From: Siphonodentalium dalli
Lineage: Eukaryota > Mollusca > Scaphopoda > Gadilida > Siphonodentaliidae
Direction of reading: 5' to 3'
NCBI GenBank assembly: GCA_032622095.1
Contig: CP136062.1
Span: 144,668,351-144,732,350, forward strand
DNA: 64,000 nt
Shown here in pieces: positions 33,736-46,713 of the stretch (its first letter is position 1; each line of letters begins with the position of its first letter). The notes under the pieces were generated by a model. The model searched no databases, was not told the origin of the DNA, and saw only the letters and a program-made list of their open reading frames with translations. Made by a program: the position numbers and the translations under genes.

Positions 33736-36197
33736 TCATCTAGTGGCTACCCAAATTGATTAATTGATTCTCTGGACAATTTGTGGCCTAAATTATTGTG
33801 TGCCCAGCCATCTACAAGTTATGTCATGCATGTGAGGGTCGAATAATCAGTGAACGCGTTGTTTTGTCGAGGTACAAAGATGATTGTTATGACAATCTCT
33901 ATCAATTGGACGAAACTCATAGGCCATGCATGCATCTGTTCTGTAACCTGGATAATGTACATATATTTGTCTTATTTCAAGCCAGTAGTCAACAACATAT
34001 AGAAATAGTCGGGGACTCAAACATGAAGTGGGCCTTTAAGTTAAATGTCACTTTGTGCCAGCAGGATAAATATCCAGACAATGCATTGAGGGGAAACTAT
34101 ATTATGTGTAGCATGCATGAGGAAAGAGCATAATATAATTGTTTGAATACAATCGGACCAGGCCCGGTCATATTTCGCCGAATAAACGCACAGTTTTACG
34201 GTCGGTAGAAGCATGTGTACGCATTCATAAAACGATAAGCGGTGGGGTCCAGATCATAACATATCCGCAGTAAAGAGGAAGGATTCGCCAAAGAATTTTA
34301 GTATCATTTGGATGTGAATTGTGCATTCTAGCAGGATAATATGGCAGCCACAGGAAAACAAGTGTTATATGCTCACTGTCACAGCATTTTTGGGAACACA
34401 TGTGATAAAATGGCAGTATTCGCTATGCAGGTAATTGCAAATTTATCGTTCAGTGAACTAACTACTCGTATATGTTTAAAGTATGTGATGTGACACGCGA
34501 ATACAATAATGCTATATACTATCTCGTGTGCGCGCATTCAAAAATAGCTTGCGCGCACGCGATAAACTAACGGTGTATATGCAATCTCGCAACTTCTCGG
34601 ATTATCGTTCTTGCGAAAATTACTACGGAAATCACAGAGGTTTGCCGATTGGGTGTATATGCTGGTATATATGTAGCAGATATCATTAATCGGTATTTGT
34701 GTGATTAGGGAGAGATATGTCATGTTAACTCCAACAGCCACACCTAAACAGCAACGTCTACAATAAAATTAAAACCATCTCTGATACTTATATTTATTAG
34801 CAATTGAATGCCGTTCGGTAACTTGTGCTCCGATCCTCTGTGCCCACACACATATCATCATTGTTATATATCATCTGTGTAATATATATTGTATATTCTG
34901 GGTTACAATAAATATGTTCAAATCACGTGAATATACGATAAAGCTTGCTTTTGCCAAAACCTGGTGGGGTTCCGGGGATAAACAAATATATCGACAAATA
35001 TTTAAATATGTGAACTAATATATTAGTGGTATAAAGATACCCAACGTTTGTCTCACTTCGGGTTCGCTAATTGAAAGCTGCTGACAAATTGGTATTGCCT
35101 CATATTTTTTCATTTCAGTTTTCAACAAAACTTACAAATACATCATACAGTAATAAGTTCGAGGTAGTTTCTCCGACCTTTAATGTGGGAGTTGATTTTG
35201 TCCTTAGATTTTAATCGCCTTCTGTTTATTGCGATACCGGCTCAAAAATGCCACAGATAAGCCTGCAATTTCGAGTTGCAACCTTCACCTTCAGTGAAGT
35301 ACATTATCAAGGAACAAATAATAACCAAGAAATATATTCCCTGCCTTATTTGTTTTACTTTATAAGGTTCCCTGTCAAAACTTCAAAAAGTTCCCAGGTT
35401 TTGTACTGGTGGAATATGATTTTTACGGGCGTTAGCCAGATTAGAGATTCGTGGCATGATCTACATGTATAAGCTTGACCTGATAACAAAATTAAGTGTC
35501 AAATAATTACGGCAAATAGAACCACATTACCTTACTATGAAAAGTGTCTACTATAGAGCGGCGATATACAGGTTACACTGGTGTAAATAATTTCCGTATG
35601 CTTCCATGCTGACGTTTGTTGATCTGCATCAGAGGTCAAATGGAAACAGTTCAAACTGCCTTCGAATTAGGTGAGCTTGACATCTGTGGAAACTTTCCCA
35701 ATAAAAAAACCAACACCTTCTAGCTTGGAATCCACTTAAAATTTTCATGTCTTCATACCTGTAGGGTCAGTTCCGCACCAAAAAAATATTATAATTTTTA
35801 AAATCATACTTAAAATTTCTAAAAAGCCACATCAGACTTCACCTTAATGAATGGGCCTCTTTGTAAATGAAGTTTGTGGGAGAATGATTCTTTGAATTTT
35901 TGTCAACATTTTTCTTATAATTCATGCAACCGATCACAGCCCAGAGTGTTTTAACTGTGATACTTTTCTACTCCTCCCACAACCACAGGGGAGCTGCCTA
36001 TAGTATTTAGAGTAGTGGAACCTACACACGCTCATCCACATCTTCACCCTTTGCTCTACATCCCGGTCACCGACATGGGTGATGACGGGAATTTTGAAAG
36101 TAAACAACGATAAAAATGAAATTATTCATTCCCGGCCAAGCTTCATCTAATTAATTACTGCGGCAGATGATGCGATAAATGAGATGAGAGAATGCGT
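33736..36197. other. Intergenic, no gene seen
   Basis: Open frames at 33798-34133 and 35248-35472 show no recognisable domain. A GC-rich short inverted repeat (GTGTGCGCGCA...TGCGCGCACGCG) lies at 34525-34560. Confidence 0.4.
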
Positions 36198-39100
36198 ATT
36201 ACTCTAGTAGCTCATGGTGGTTTTGTATGCACTTGTATGTCCAGAGCAAAACTCTTCATGAATCCACTAATCGAAGGTACACGAACAATATTTGGTTAGT
36301 GACACATTTCTCATTGAGGGCGAAATGGGTCAAATGGCCACGCCCCTTTTTGCGCGAAGCACAACCACCCGCGGTGACGATATCTCCAGAACCGTTGGAC
36401 ATAGGGGGTCGTGTGACCACTCAAAATGTGCGGAATGGCCACATTATGGGGAGTCAGTAATATATTTTCATATCCAAAAGTCAATGGTTTTTAAGATAAT
36501 TGCCAAAAACCAAAACAAATCTCAAAGCTGGGCCCCCAATTAGAATTGTATTGATCTATATCCCTCGGTACCACATATAGGTATAATTTCTGTACCATTA
36601 TCGGATTGGATTGACCTTCAAGGAGCTCTTGACCCTGAAAATCCACATTATGGGGGGGGGGGGGTCAGTAATACATTTTCATATCCAAAAGTCAATGGTT
36701 TTTAAGATAATTGCCAAAAACCGATTTCAGCATGTTACGCACCACAAGTATACAATACCACCAAGGCCACAGCATATGTATGACACTTTTTAAAGAACTA
36801 TCCGCATTCTCTGATCGACTTAAGAGCACAATTGACCACACACAATGGGATTAGCTGGAAATTGCTGCTGAGGATGTGTTGACCCCGACACACAACATGA
36901 GCTCTTCCCGACTGAACATGCCTTGGAAACTGGTGTGCTTTACCAAAAACCAGGTAACAATTGTGCTCTAATCAACAGAAATGTACAGATTGAACAAAAC
37001 AGGTTTTCAAAATGTTTTATCAACATTTAACAGCTGATCTGATTTAAGTGACCAAGCTATGAAACATGCTAAACACTTTTACTAAATGGAATGACCAGCT
37101 GTTTGCTTCATGCAGCAGCCACATGTTGCGATATTAAAATGGGTATTGCATCTGGGCATAGTAAAAACATGTTGTAATAAGATGAGAGATGACCATATAT
37201 ACCAGTATATATTTCAGAAGTAATCAATTCTTCCAAAAGGACACCTCATCTCACAAAAAGTTTTAGGAAATGATGGAATCATCACTACTCAATCAATAGT
37301 AGAATGAGCCTTTGTCAGTCCCACATTAGTTTTGATTGGCCATGATAGTTGCAGCACTTGCAGGTTGGAGAAGATGAGGGTCAATAATTTCACTAACATA
37401 ATTCTTCATAATAGCTAATAGCCCTCATAACTTACGATTTTAAAGATATTTTCATTTTCAATACCACCCCAGGTTAAGTGGTCCTGCTAATTTTATATTA
37501 TGCTGATGGGTATTGCTGGATTGATATGATGTTTGTAGGTTAAAGCGATTCTGTTAATAAATAGTACCATCATTTTACCTAAAGTTGGTTATTTTTGCAT
37601 TGTTTGGCTAATCCGAGCAATTTGTGCAAAAGTCAGTGTCTGTATGAAACATTCAAGAAGATATATACTTCAAAATATTTAATGTGTACGCTGATGTTTG
37701 GTAAACAACAGGAATAGTCATCTCAATTATGGCCAGTTTGTAAAAACCAGCACCCATTATTTAAATATTTCACAATATACATGTTTTTTAATGTTTTCTA
37801 CACATAGTGGCTTATACTCGATTTGTTCAGATCGCTTTGCTCTACCTGACTATCATACCAAATTTATTAGCATCACCACTAAACTTGGGATGAATACTGC
37901 CAAATGAATATATTGTGATATATAGGGCAGTGGAAAAATAATGGTTGAGTCTTTTCTAAATATAATTCTGGTAAAACCTACACAATACCGTCTTGGTCTG
38001 ATAAGAGTCATGTTTATTTAGGAGTATAGACATGAAGTCCACCAGTCTCATGAAAATTAAATGGGCTCTGCACTAGTAACAGCTGGGCTCCTGGGGCCCA
38101 TTAATATTGACAAATGCAACACAAATGAAAAATACATAGTAACTTTCCTCAAACATAGATTATAACCTGACAATCATTGTGTTATACTCAATGTACATAT
38201 GTATATGTAAGCATGGCCATAGCATGTTTTTGAAATACTGCAGAGTGCAGACCATAAATTTCACTAGAATATACATGTAGTTACTGCATGTACAGCACAC
38301 ACATAAGGCTACTGACACACATACACGTACCTGCAGGGTTCACAATATTTGACATGTAAAGTATATATATATATCTCCTGTGCCTAAAACATCAAACCAA
38401 ACGGTTTACAGTACTTTTACTGACATTTTTGGAGTGGCACATATACATACATAAAAAATAAAAGTCAATTTAAAGGGACGAAATGAAAAATAAATTTGTG
38501 CAACTATAATGGAGATCTATATTGCATTACAACACCAGAAATCTACAAAATCTACAACATCCACAAATCTACAAAATCTACAAAAACATCTGACTATCAT
38601 AGTCATTGGTAATGTGATCATTTTTCCTTGATAAGTTGAAACATGAGGGAGGATTGCATAGCATGGCTACCTGCATAATGTAGACTTGTATGTATTTATA
38701 TCTGCATATCAACTGATGCTTGTATATTTCTTCTAACTCACTCTGAGCTCACAAGGCAACAGGATTGCATTCGAAATTTCAAGCCCATAAAGCTAGACAC
38801 TTTAGAATCAAGCTTGCCAACTAAATTTCCATGAACCTCACATGAACTCACTCAGTTGAACACAAAGAACGATTGTCAAGTTGGAAAATATTCTGTATGT
38901 ATGGAAGCCCTATATTTTTAATGTGTCGATTTATTATAACTGGACTAAAGCCCTTATAAAATAATCTGAAGGTTATTTTAGTCTTTATTACTGGATATCA
39001 CACCAATAATCAATAGACATGTATTTGTTAGTTTTGAACAGGACAATATATTTTAATATTACTGCAACTGCATCTTTCTTATGACTTATTTTCTTACAAA

Positions 39101-40199
39101 CTCCCAAATTTGAACCAGAAACAATTTAGGGAAAATATACATCTACGTGTACATATACATATATCAGGATATAAATATAGGCAATCATGCCAGGCTAGCC
39201 ATTATTTGTTCTAAAATAATGTACGTGTTAGGGAAATTGTAGAACCTTTATACAAAATGGTGATGCAGCCAATCAAAATTGACGTGGGACTGATAAAGAC
39301 ACAACCTGCTCGACTACCGAATCATACTGATTGATCATATTGTAGTAACTTGTAGGCTGAGTATAATTCAATTCAACATTAGAATACCATAAAAACACCA
39401 TGTTCTCACATAAGTTTAAAGAAAATAACACATTGAACTCATTTACAAGTATATTGCTAATGTGATATATGTCATTCCATTTATAACCATTTTGGCAGCC
39501 ATCTCACATCAAAGGCCATGAAATCTAGATAACAAAAGATAAACTACATTCAAATTATATCACCAGGTAACCTTTTTGTAGGAGTTTTATGTTACTGATC
39601 AAATACCCTATAATTGATTGTTTCCTCAACATCTTTGTTATTGGGGAAAATGTCTGTTTTTCATTCTACGACCAATATATTCCATCCAAAAACCTTATTT
39701 TCAGGGTCAAGAGCTCCTTGCAGGTCAATCCCATCCGATAATGGTACAGAAAATATCAGAAATGATACCTGTATGTGGCACCGATGGATATATAGGTCAA
39801 TAAAATTCTAATTGGGGGATCAACTTTGAGATAAAAGTGCTGAACCCCAAAATTGGGGTTCAGGCCCTTAAAAATGGATTTTTGTGGTTTTGGGCAATTA
39901 TCTTAAAAACCATTGACTTTTGGATATGAAAATGTATTACTGACTCCCCATAATGTGGCCATTCCGCACATTTTGAGTAGTCACACGACCCCCTATGTCC
40001 AACGGTTCTGGAGATATAGTCACGGCGGGTGGTAGTACTTCGCGCAAAAAGGGGCGTGCCCATATGACCCATTTCGCCCTCAATGGGAAATGTGTCACCA
40101 ACCAAATATTGTTCGTGTACCTTCAATTAGTGGATTCATGAAGAGTTTTGCTCTGGACATACAAGTGCATACAAAACTACCATGAGCTACTCTAGTAAT
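36198..40199. mobile_element. 4.0 kb element with about 0.5 kb inverted ends
   Basis: ATTACTCTAGTAGCTCATGG (36198) through GGTCAAGAGCTCC-like sequence (about 36640) is found inverted from 39700 to 40199, including CGTTGGACATAGGGGGTCGT and CATATCCAAAAGTCAATGG. The left end contains a second direct copy of the CATATCCAAAAGTCAATGG block at 36681 beside a G13 run (36652-36664). The 2.9 kb interior (36800-39690) is AT-rich and non-coding. This is a foldback-type non-autonomous element; no target duplication was clear. Confidence 0.8.
36800..39690. other. Interior of the foldback element
   Basis: AT-rich DNA with short internal repeats (CTACAAAATCTACAA at 38543-38585) and no coding capacity. Confidence 0.5.
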
Positions 40200-42017
40200 T
40201 AAAGGACCACTTAATGTTTTGATCCCTATTTTGTTCTATGCAGAGTCAGTGTTATAGACTACGAGCTGAAACAGGAATGGAGCCTTTATTTAGTGTCGGA
40301 GGGGCCGTATACGGCACTCTAGTCAGTCCGTATAATATACATGTATATGATCTTGAGCGCGTTACCATTTCTGACATTGGTTTTCTTGTGTATATATAAC
40401 CCGTCGTCTGTGTGTGTCAATGTGTGTGCATAACTCGGTCACGCCTTTGGCGCGTTTATCACTGCTTCCAACGTAGCCCAAAAATTTGGACCACTGCCTA
40501 CATTGTGTCGTAGAAGATGACTCACCAACTTTCACGCCGATTGGTCAACGAATGCATGAGATCGAACATGGTCCACAAACGCCGTATTTGCACTCAATTA
40601 GACACTATTGATTATGACGTTTGTCGAAATGACGTCATATGTGTTGCACACAAACCCACACTTGCTTGCTACAGTACTGTATAGATGGAACTTCCATGCC
40701 TTCTATCATAACATTGGAAAAGGGCGCAAAATTAATTTGTCACCATGTTGAGTGTGAATATAAGTAAGGGCGTTGATTTTGTCGTGGAATTGCATGGGTT
40801 GTAGAGTCGAACGCTCAATCATCGTTAAAAATGGGTGCTATTTTAAATATTAATGTTGTGCCCCGAATACCCTCGAACTGAAGAATTGGTAGGCGTCCAG
40901 AGGACCAGAACCTTTCGTACTAAACTATTGGCATTAATCCACTTAGACAATACTTGCAAAGTATGTCCATATGTCCCACACGAACTACCCATGCAGTGTT
41001 TCAATATAGCTTAAATAGGGAAATGAAAGTTAATTATTCATAATGTTCGTCACGAAGAATTCTGAAGGTGTTGGGGTGTGAGGGGTCCATGATATTGGAT
41101 ATCCACCCATCTGCTGGGCTCCCCGCATCAATTATGCCGTTGCTCTCAGCTGACGAATCCGCCTCAGAGCAAACTGGCTACGCCCATACATGCATACCTG
41201 CTGAAGCGGGGGGGGGGGGTGGTCAATAAATCTCTTAGTGAAATACAGTACAGTGTTCTCACGCCGCCGTGGCAAGAGAAGCATACTATTAGCCATCCCA
41301 TTTCTAATATAAATAAGAATTTGATCATGCATGCGAACACCAGTAAGTAACAAAGCACATTTATTTACCCTTCATTTTTGACGGGAAATTTCCTAGTGAA
41401 ACAATAAACACCTTTGATACCAAAGATAGTTCCATTTTACTTGAAAAAATGGTCCAAACCTGAAAAAGTGAATTTTTGCCGATTTTGATGTCAAATCTGT
41501 GATATAAAAATCCAATAATTCTATGATGTCAGTGGTTAAAATAGGAACAAATAATCAAGATGCATCAGAAATGTTAGTATTCAATATATATAAGGCAAAA
41601 TAGTAAAGTTTGTTCATCAGCCACAACTTGCGTTATGATCATTGATGCTTTTGAAATTTAAAAAAAATATGGGTTGGTCTCTTAAGAACGATCGCAATGA
41701 CACCTTCCAACCGCAGAAACTATCCATCTCTATACAATAAATACTATGTGATGTATTAGCATATGCAAAATGTATTTCAGACAAATCTACCATCAATTCT
41801 GGCCCCAAACTGCCATCCAGAAGAGTGCGAATTATACATTTTACTGTCTGGGTAGCTGCATAGCAGCGGTTATGATGGACATATATGATAGAAAACAAGG
41901 TCATACGTCTTTATAATTCACCCTATGTCACAAATAGACCTCAAATATGCAATTCAAAAGAACTAAAGTTGAATAAAATACTGTAATACCTCCTTATATG
42001 AGCATTTTATACTTTCG
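40200..42017. other. Intergenic; dispersed repeat fragment
   Basis: Carries a third short copy of the 3070-3195 repeat at 40346-40390 and a G-run of about 13 near 41207-41219. No gene is supported. Confidence 0.45.
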
Positions 42018-42600
42018 GGTAGTTGCCTAGCAACCGTTGCTAAGCAGGGCCAAATCTCGACCGGGTCTATATCTGAAAATGATCAGTAAGGTCCAAGGAA
42101 CATATGTTGGAAGTTTCATGCTTTTATTGTGCAATTCTTACATTTCCATGCAACAATCGCCTGGACTGCACATATGCATGATATATTGGGAACTAACTGA
42201 TTTTGACCCATTTTGGAAAATGGTCACCAAGTTTAAAGGCCTATATCTCATGACTGACATGTCGGTTTCAGTAATAATGCAGTTCTCCATGTAGCACATA
42301 CGCTACAGATTATTTAGGAGCAAAGATAACGTATTCAAAACTGATATATAAAATCAGTGGGTAGAAAATGTATGACCCGATATGAAAAAAGCTAATATTT
42401 TGGTGAATTACCTTGACCTTTGTGTATGACCTTGACCTCTAGAGATGAAATATCCCATGCCAAAAGAACGCACACCAAGGGTGTCACCCCATATCAATGC
42501 AAAGATAGAGTTACTGCATTAAACTTTCTAGTTGTAGACCATTATAGGCATATTTTTTACACTGGCCAAAAACATCCTCCGTTGCCATGGAAACACAAAG
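42018..42600. repeat. Dispersed repeat with X-box and nuclear-receptor-like sites, copy 2
   Basis: GTTGCCTAGCAACCGTTGCT (42026), TACCTTGACCTTTGTGTATG and ACCTTGACCTC (about 42410-42439) and GTTGCCATGGAAAC (42580-42593) mirror the sites at 22296, 21179 and 21354. Flanking DNA also aligns in places, so these are diverged copies of repeats. Confidence 0.65.
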
Positions 42601-42736
42601 TTTGCACACTAAGCTACTCTGCCACGGTGCGCCCCAGCCCTCAGATAAGCTTCAGCTTATAAGCTTTGAGAAAAATGTTGATATAATTTGCCCACCAAAA
42701 TGGTACCATTCTCGGTCCTGCTCATGTACTAATGTA

Positions 42737-42806
42737 CACAGGTCCCCTGATGCGACAACCACATCATGAGTATCTCACGTGGGGTTGTCGCACCAGGGGA
42801 CCTGTG
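42737..42806. repeat. 70-bp imperfect palindrome
   Basis: CACAGGTCCCCTGATGCGAC pairs with the block ending GTCGCACCAGGGGACCTGTG at 42806; the loop contains ATGAGTATCTCACGT. Confidence 0.93.
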
Positions 42807-43640
42807 GTTATGGGGTGTAGCAGAACGGGGATCGATTTCCAGAAGAATAATCTGCTGGTGTTGGGAGTCTACATTAAAGTGCAGATAAAAACGAAGTTGG
42901 CACAGCTAAAGATGTCAATTGCAAGAGTCAAAACGCTTTCATGTTCTGACGGGGAACTTTATATCATTGAAAACATTAACGAAGATAATATATCACTTAG
43001 TTAATACCTGTTCCGTAATAGTATATTTCACATTAGGTGAATTTTCCAGCTAGAGATTACACGACCTGGACGCGTGTGCGCGCCGATTTCGCTTCGGATC
43101 GCTTGCAATCACAAAATTTTCTCCGCGGTAATCAGTTCATGTTTATAGCGAAATTGTCTCACAAAGAGTCGCCCAAATAAGCTCGAGACCTCCACTTGCT
43201 GCGAAATATATTATTAAGAGTTATATTTTGAACTTTAATGAGTTTCTCGTCAGTACATCAATATGTTCCCATGTTTCGAGCCGGTGGTATGCGATATCTA
43301 CGACGTAATCAGAGTAGATATTCATGACATAATCTACAAAAACACGCGATAATTATGTAATTTTGAGGCCTCACCTTACACCATACACTTCATTAATTCT
43401 TTTCGTAGCATACTAAGTCATACAGAACATAACGAACGCATGCATTATTCCATGCAGATTGATTTTGATTGCTGGTAAAGATACCGTGCCGAATGTAGAC
43501 GTACGATGTCAATCTGGTGCAGCTTCTTTAAAATAAAATAAAATTTCTTGGAGCAGCGAGTCTTGTGGATGTCACCCCCTTTGTTTTACGCGAGATTCTG
43601 CTATTCTGAGGGGGTAAGTAGAACTTATACCCCTCTGTTA
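42807..43640. other. Intergenic, no gene seen
   Basis: No exon-like signal recognised. Confidence 0.4.
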
Positions 43641-43649
43641 GGCGATATT

Positions 43650-43905
43650 CATGATTCGTACAGTACCAGCCAGAAGAAGTGGTATATTGATGCGCGCCAT
43701 TATTGCGATATTGAGCGCGCGTAATTTCGAAAAAGGCGCGATTATAGCGCAATACCAAATATCTGTCGCGCTTATTATTGCGATATTGAGCGCAAAATAT
43801 TGCGATAATAGCGAGTTTGCGATTTCAAACGGGTACGGGTACCGGAACGGGTACTGGTAGCTACCCGTACCGGTACACGTTTTGAAATCGCAAACTGTTT
43901 TACGG
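43650..43905. repeat. GCGATATTGAGCGC-rich segment with a GGGTACC palindrome
   Basis: ATTGCGATATTGAGCGC occurs at 43703 and 43778 with variants between. The part 43813-43898 is an inverted repeat: GCGATTTCAAACGGGTACGG pairs with CCGTACCGGTACACGTTTTGAAATCGC. Related motifs recur at 45954-46000 and 46180-46220. Confidence 0.75.
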
Positions 43906-46658
43906 GTAGAATTAAGCATATCGACGGGTAGTGTATGGTGAGCCAATTGCAGCACAATAGATATGATATAGAGAAATTGTTATCCGCATTCGCTTTCTTG
44001 GCCGACGTTATACTTGCTGTTATGGTTATATGATAGACATCTGCGTGGATAATGGATTGCATTAACCAGGGACGAGGCGAAAGTGGAAGGGGTTGGCGTC
44101 TTTCTTTGACTCATTTTGGTAACATTTTCAATAATTAGCTTTCATAAGTAATTTCCCAGACCGTTCGAGTGTCGTCTAGAACAGATGGAATTTTCTGACT
44201 GAGAAAATATGTTATGATAGCACAAATATACAATTACGCTAATTTAATAATCCAACCATTATTCGGTGTAAAATGTGTTGGTTTAGACCCAGGGTCCAAG
44301 AATGTCCTACATGCATGCACTTTTAGTCAGATATAAGACCGAAATTGCCCCTTATATTAGTTGGGGAATATTTAGTCATATAACTGGTAACGGGTTGGAA
44401 TCTTTCGAAGGGTCGGGCAAGGGAATATTCATCCCAAGAACTTGGATATTTGTCTGGGTCTAAACCCGGATGTAGGTAGAAAAATCAAACTTGTTAAATA
44501 TAAAGGGTGTTTAATGGTACACTATTCATTATATGGTTCGAATAAAGAGCGTTTGCTTCACGTCTGTGCGAAACAAAGAAAACAGCTAAAAGTCGCTCTG
44601 ATGACGGTAAGATTGTGCCGAGTATGAGGTGTGTATATCAGTATTTGGTGTCACTATCGGCCACTACAATATACAACAGTCTTGGGGTTCAAATGCGCCA
44701 TGTCCGTTCAAAAGTCAAATATCTATATTAAAATGAGAAATCAGTCACCACCACATAAGGTACAATAACTGAACGGTTGTATTCAATCGTGTAACACATT
44801 CACGGTGTACTTATGACCATGCACAACGGGTCGATAGGGGACGTGGCGAGAGGGTGGGGTATATCACCCCAACGTTTGTCAACAGTTGGATATTGCATAT
44901 ACCTAACACACCAAAACATACGTTGAAATTATTCTGTCATTCAGTTTGATTTTCCAAAAATGTATTAGTGGGGATTTTTTTTTATAGTTTTAGACCAACA
45001 TTTGCAAATATTCCTACTTTTGGTATAAAAACATTCGGGTTATATGGTCAACAGCAGGTTGGAAATATCCAACAAATGTAAAGCTTGAGGAAAGTCAATA
45101 ATTTATCAATTTTCATGTTCAGATTTCAAAACGTTCTCACACCAGACCGAACCATGGTCGACCCGGTATGCCCTGGTCTAACCACATTCAGTGGCTCGTC
45201 AATACTGATCATTAATTTGTGAAAAACAAACCAGGGCGTGAATTTGCCTGGTGTTAGACCACTAGATGTTATGATTTTGCTATTTCCAGGTTCATATCTA
45301 CAAAACTGTTCTCGTACTGCATGGTCGGCAAGGTGGACCCCCCCCCCCCATCATCACAGGACTTCTGCAACAAGACTACTGATCCATTTAGAACAGTCCA
45401 CAATAATATTCAGGACAGTGAAGGATCAGTTGGGGGAATCAGAGCCCAACGGCGTGCACAATTTGAATTACACACAAACCTCTGTTTGGTGTGGTTTAAG
45501 GGGGTGTATAATTGGGAATTTGAAGGTGGACACACCTTCTCAACGCGGAGACCCCCTATAATTACGTCCCTGTGTCGAGACTGCGTATAGCACCGCCAAC
45601 TCACTCTCTTAATCATAACATGTCATTACTTGAGTGAAGACAGTTGTCAGTAAACAAATCGGCGTTCCATAGTTATCTTAGTGTTAGAAGCCGCCTCGAT
45701 ACTTTGAACATAAAACATGGCTTAAATGACAAATGTATCAATGAGATTTGGCAATGAAATCGTGCAATAAATAGATTAATGCATAGCTGACTGTTATTTC
45801 GTAGAACTAATGTACTTTTGAGTGAGAAAACTTTAGCGAAAGACTACCAGTCAATGGGATACATCTACCCGTTCCAAATCCCTATCGCTTTATGTGCTGC
45901 ATGCAAAGTACGCAAATGACCGTGACGATTTTCACCGATCTACCTGGATCTACCGGTACCCGTACCCGTCCGACGGGTATCGCAAACTCGCTATTAAGCG
46001 CGCAAAATTTCATACAGACCATATTCTGTTATATTTATATGAGATAAATTGTGTGCATATATATAGTGCACATATAGTGTACGTATAGCAATTACAATTA
46101 TAATTGTATACAAATCTAAAACATTGTATCTATTTATGCAATAAACGATACAGAAGAAGCAATCATTGGCTTTAAATGTCACAATTTTGAGCGCAAGATG
46201 TCGCAATATTAAGCGCGAAATATTGCCCGTCATATAAGTGATATTCGGGATTCAAATAGAAGGCTAGTACGCGACTTTGGTGACGGCAAATTGGGGTACA
46301 TTGTGTCTGATGGCTACAATCGGCATTTTTTCCATTTTAAAACCTGTTTTTAATGTTCTCATTCACAGGTCCATCGCGCCTAATCCGATTCCGTTCATCA
46401 CTGTACCAGAAAATATAGTAATATGCAACTTTCTCTTAATGTGGTACAGTTTGTCAGTGAATACAATAGATGGCATTGAAGTGCGAAATCTATGTCATTC
46501 ATCGCATATATATTAACTTAAACCCCTCTGTTAACCGGGATTCAGTGGGAGAGGGGTGACATCATCGTGTAGTCTACAGGAAGCTGAACATCTTTTTGAC
46601 AACATAATTATATTTATTTTATAGACTGCTTTATAGATATATTGCTTATTTTTTTCAG
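43906..46658. other. Region 5' of the first recognised PDXK-like exon
   Basis: The missing first coding exon, which should encode a Ser-His...Gly-Tyr-Val-Gly-Asn segment and end in phase 0, was sought here and not identified. A C12 run lies at 45338-45349 and repeat motifs at 45954-46220. Confidence 0.4.
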
Positions 46659-46713
46659 CTATTCGGACTGGATGTTTCTAATATCGTGACAGTACAGCTA
46701 TCCAATACGATTG
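46659..46713 (+). CDS. PDXK-like exon (human exon 2 equivalent)
   Basis: Acceptor TTATTTTTTTCAG and donor GATTG|GTATGT. It starts in phase 0 and encodes LFGLDVSNIVTVQLSNTI plus one base, the same span and phases as the human LGFEIDAVNSVQFSNHT exon. The substrate-contact His-Thr is replaced by Thr-Ile. Confidence 0.75.

Noticed and set aside
33798-34133. 111-codon Cys-containing frame
   Set aside because: Cysteine spacing fits no known motif and the frame starts within repeat-rich DNA.
45640-45690. VNKSAF-like reading considered as the missing first PDXK-like exon
   Set aside because: It has a stop just upstream, lacks the Ser-His and Gly-Tyr-Val-Gly parts and has no phase-0 donor.
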